6,857 nucleotides of DNA from an uncultured Nitrospira sp. Lineage in GTDB: Bacteria; Nitrospirota; Nitrospiria; Nitrospirales; UBA8639. Of the stretch, positions 6,534 to 6,857 are shown one piece after another. Below the pieces are notes generated by a model. That model saw only the letters and a program-made list of their open reading frames with translations. It was not told where the DNA came from and did no database searches. How positions within the stretch are numbered: the first letter of the stretch is position 1; each line of letters opens with the position of its first letter. The position numbers and the translations under genes are program-made. The stretch lies in assembly GCA_902500695.1 (NCBI GenBank), contig CABVRQ010000125.1, forward strand, positions 1-6,857. The letters are read 5' to 3'.

Positions 6534-6556
6534 CTTACTCTCGTAAGATTTTTTTT
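6534..6556 (+). terminator. Probable rho-independent terminator after the hemerythrin-DUF1499 pair
   Basis: CTTAC (6534-6538), loop TCTC and GTAAG (6543-6547) form a 5-bp hairpin followed by A and eight Ts (6549-6556). An alternative hairpin, AGAGT/ACTCT (6527-6531 and 6537-6541), overlaps it. The stem is short and AT-rich, so the call rests mainly on the T-run and on its position after the stop at 6469. Confidence 0.6.
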
Positions 6557-6585
6557 ATTCCGCCGTTCGTCGTCAGACATCAGAA

Positions 6586-6700
6586 GTTGTCATCCCGAGC
6601 CATCCGGCAGGACTCAGGACAAGCCCATAGCGAAGCATCTGTGCCCAGAGCGAGCCGTTTCGGGCTAGGCTAGATCCTTCGGAAACCTCAGGATGACAAC
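6586..6700 (+). repeat. Complete copy of the dispersed repeat with perfect 10-bp inverted ends
   Basis: This 115-base element begins GTTGTCATCC (6586-6595) and ends GGATGACAAC (6691-6700), exact reverse complements. Related copies lie at 344-412, 545-589, 2962-3127 (inverted) and 6807-6857. It has no open frame of its own, so it looks like a miniature inverted-repeat element or REP-like extragenic repeat that would need a transposase supplied elsewhere. It sits just downstream of a transcription terminator. Confidence 0.8.
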
Positions 6701-6749
6701 CCTCAGATGTGTTTTTGTTTACTTGATCGGTGAGAGGATGCTGGGGTTT

Positions 6750-6804
6750 GTTCCTCTCCTTGAATTCTTCTTTGGAATTAAAATTCCATACAAAGGAGAG
6801 GGAC
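6750..6804 (+). other. Long hairpin covering a Shine-Dalgarno sequence
   Basis: Positions 6750-6761 (GTTCCTCTCCTT) pair with 6793-6804 (AAGGAGAGGGAC) over 12 pairs, one of them T-G. The 31-base loop holds its own small hairpin, GGAAT/ATTCC (6774-6778 and 6783-6787). The right arm contains AAGGAG (6793-6798), six bases before an ATG at 6805, so in RNA the ribosome site would be masked. TAAAAT at 6779-6784 could be a -10, but no -35 sits at a proper distance. Confidence 0.5.
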
Positions 6805-6849
6805 ATGAAAGCATCTTTGCCCAATGCTAACCGTTTCGGGCTGAGCTAG
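6805..6849 (+). pseudogene. Possible gene start cut short by a repeat copy
   Basis: An ATG with an excellent Shine-Dalgarno (AAGGAG, six bases away) opens a frame of only 14 codons, MKASLPNANRFGLS, then TAG at 6847. From about 6807 the sequence is repeat DNA. Either the first codon of an old gene was met by a repeat insertion, or the ribosome site is chance. No gene identity can be given. Confidence 0.25.
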
Positions 6850-6857
6850 ATCCTTCG
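6807..6857 (+). repeat. Partial copy of the dispersed repeat at the right edge
   Basis: Positions 6810-6857 match 6634-6681 without gaps at 41 of 48 bases, including the identical block ctagatccttcg. The copy lacks the first 48 or so bases of the element, including the left inverted end, and continues past the window. It is in the same orientation as 6586-6700, about 176 bases away. Confidence 0.8.

Noticed and set aside
6573..6824. 83-codon open frame on the minus strand (contains CHPEVSEGSSLA)
   Set aside because: It is a translation of the dispersed repeat and flanking hairpin; such peptides arise wherever this repeat type occurs.

Overview
The window looks like ordinary chromosomal DNA of a free-living Gram-negative bacterium. 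The gene content is an NnrS start, a Pgm-type phosphoglucomutase, an AGCS symporter, a soluble hemerythrin and an exported DUF1499 protein. Together with many dispersed repeats carrying 'ctagatccttcg...ctcaggatgacaa', this would suit a Nitrospirota (Nitrospira-like) genome. That assignment is an impression only, because no rRNA or marker gene is present.

Layout, left to right. Positions 1-169 (minus strand) hold the first 56 codons of an NnrS-family membrane protein that runs off the edge. Positions 170-668 are non-coding and contain two decayed repeat copies and a 20-bp tandem duplication. Positions 669-2321 (minus) are a complete pgm. Positions 2322-3337 are a 1-kb divergent intergenic region. 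It contains two perfect DnaA-box matches plus a near-match beside AT-rich DNA, a 166-bp repeat copy, and a good extended -10 promoter facing right. Positions 3338-4708 (plus) are a complete sodium:alanine/glycine symporter gene. Positions 4860-5222 (minus) are an unrecognised small two-helix membrane protein. Positions 5223-5413 are a divergent control region with a strong hairpin and an FNR/CRP-type box. Positions 5414-5932 and 5963-6469 (plus) encode a hemerythrin and a DUF1499 protein, probably one operon closed by a terminator at 6534-6556. Positions 6470-6857 are non-coding, with one complete repeat copy bounded by 10-bp inverted ends, a long hairpin that covers a Shine-Dalgarno sequence, and a second repeat copy cut by the window end.

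The genes do not form one pathway. Pgm belongs to glucose/glycogen metabolism and the symporter to amino-acid uptake. NnrS and hemerythrin are both from families tied to nitric oxide or oxygen handling, which fits an FNR-type site ahead of the hemerythrin. I see no CRISPR, defence, phage or transposase genes, and no convincing new multi-gene system. The items most worth a second look are the DnaA-box cluster in the divergent intergenic region, the repeat family with inverted ends, the FNR-like box, and the Shine-Dalgarno-sequestering hairpin at the right edge.
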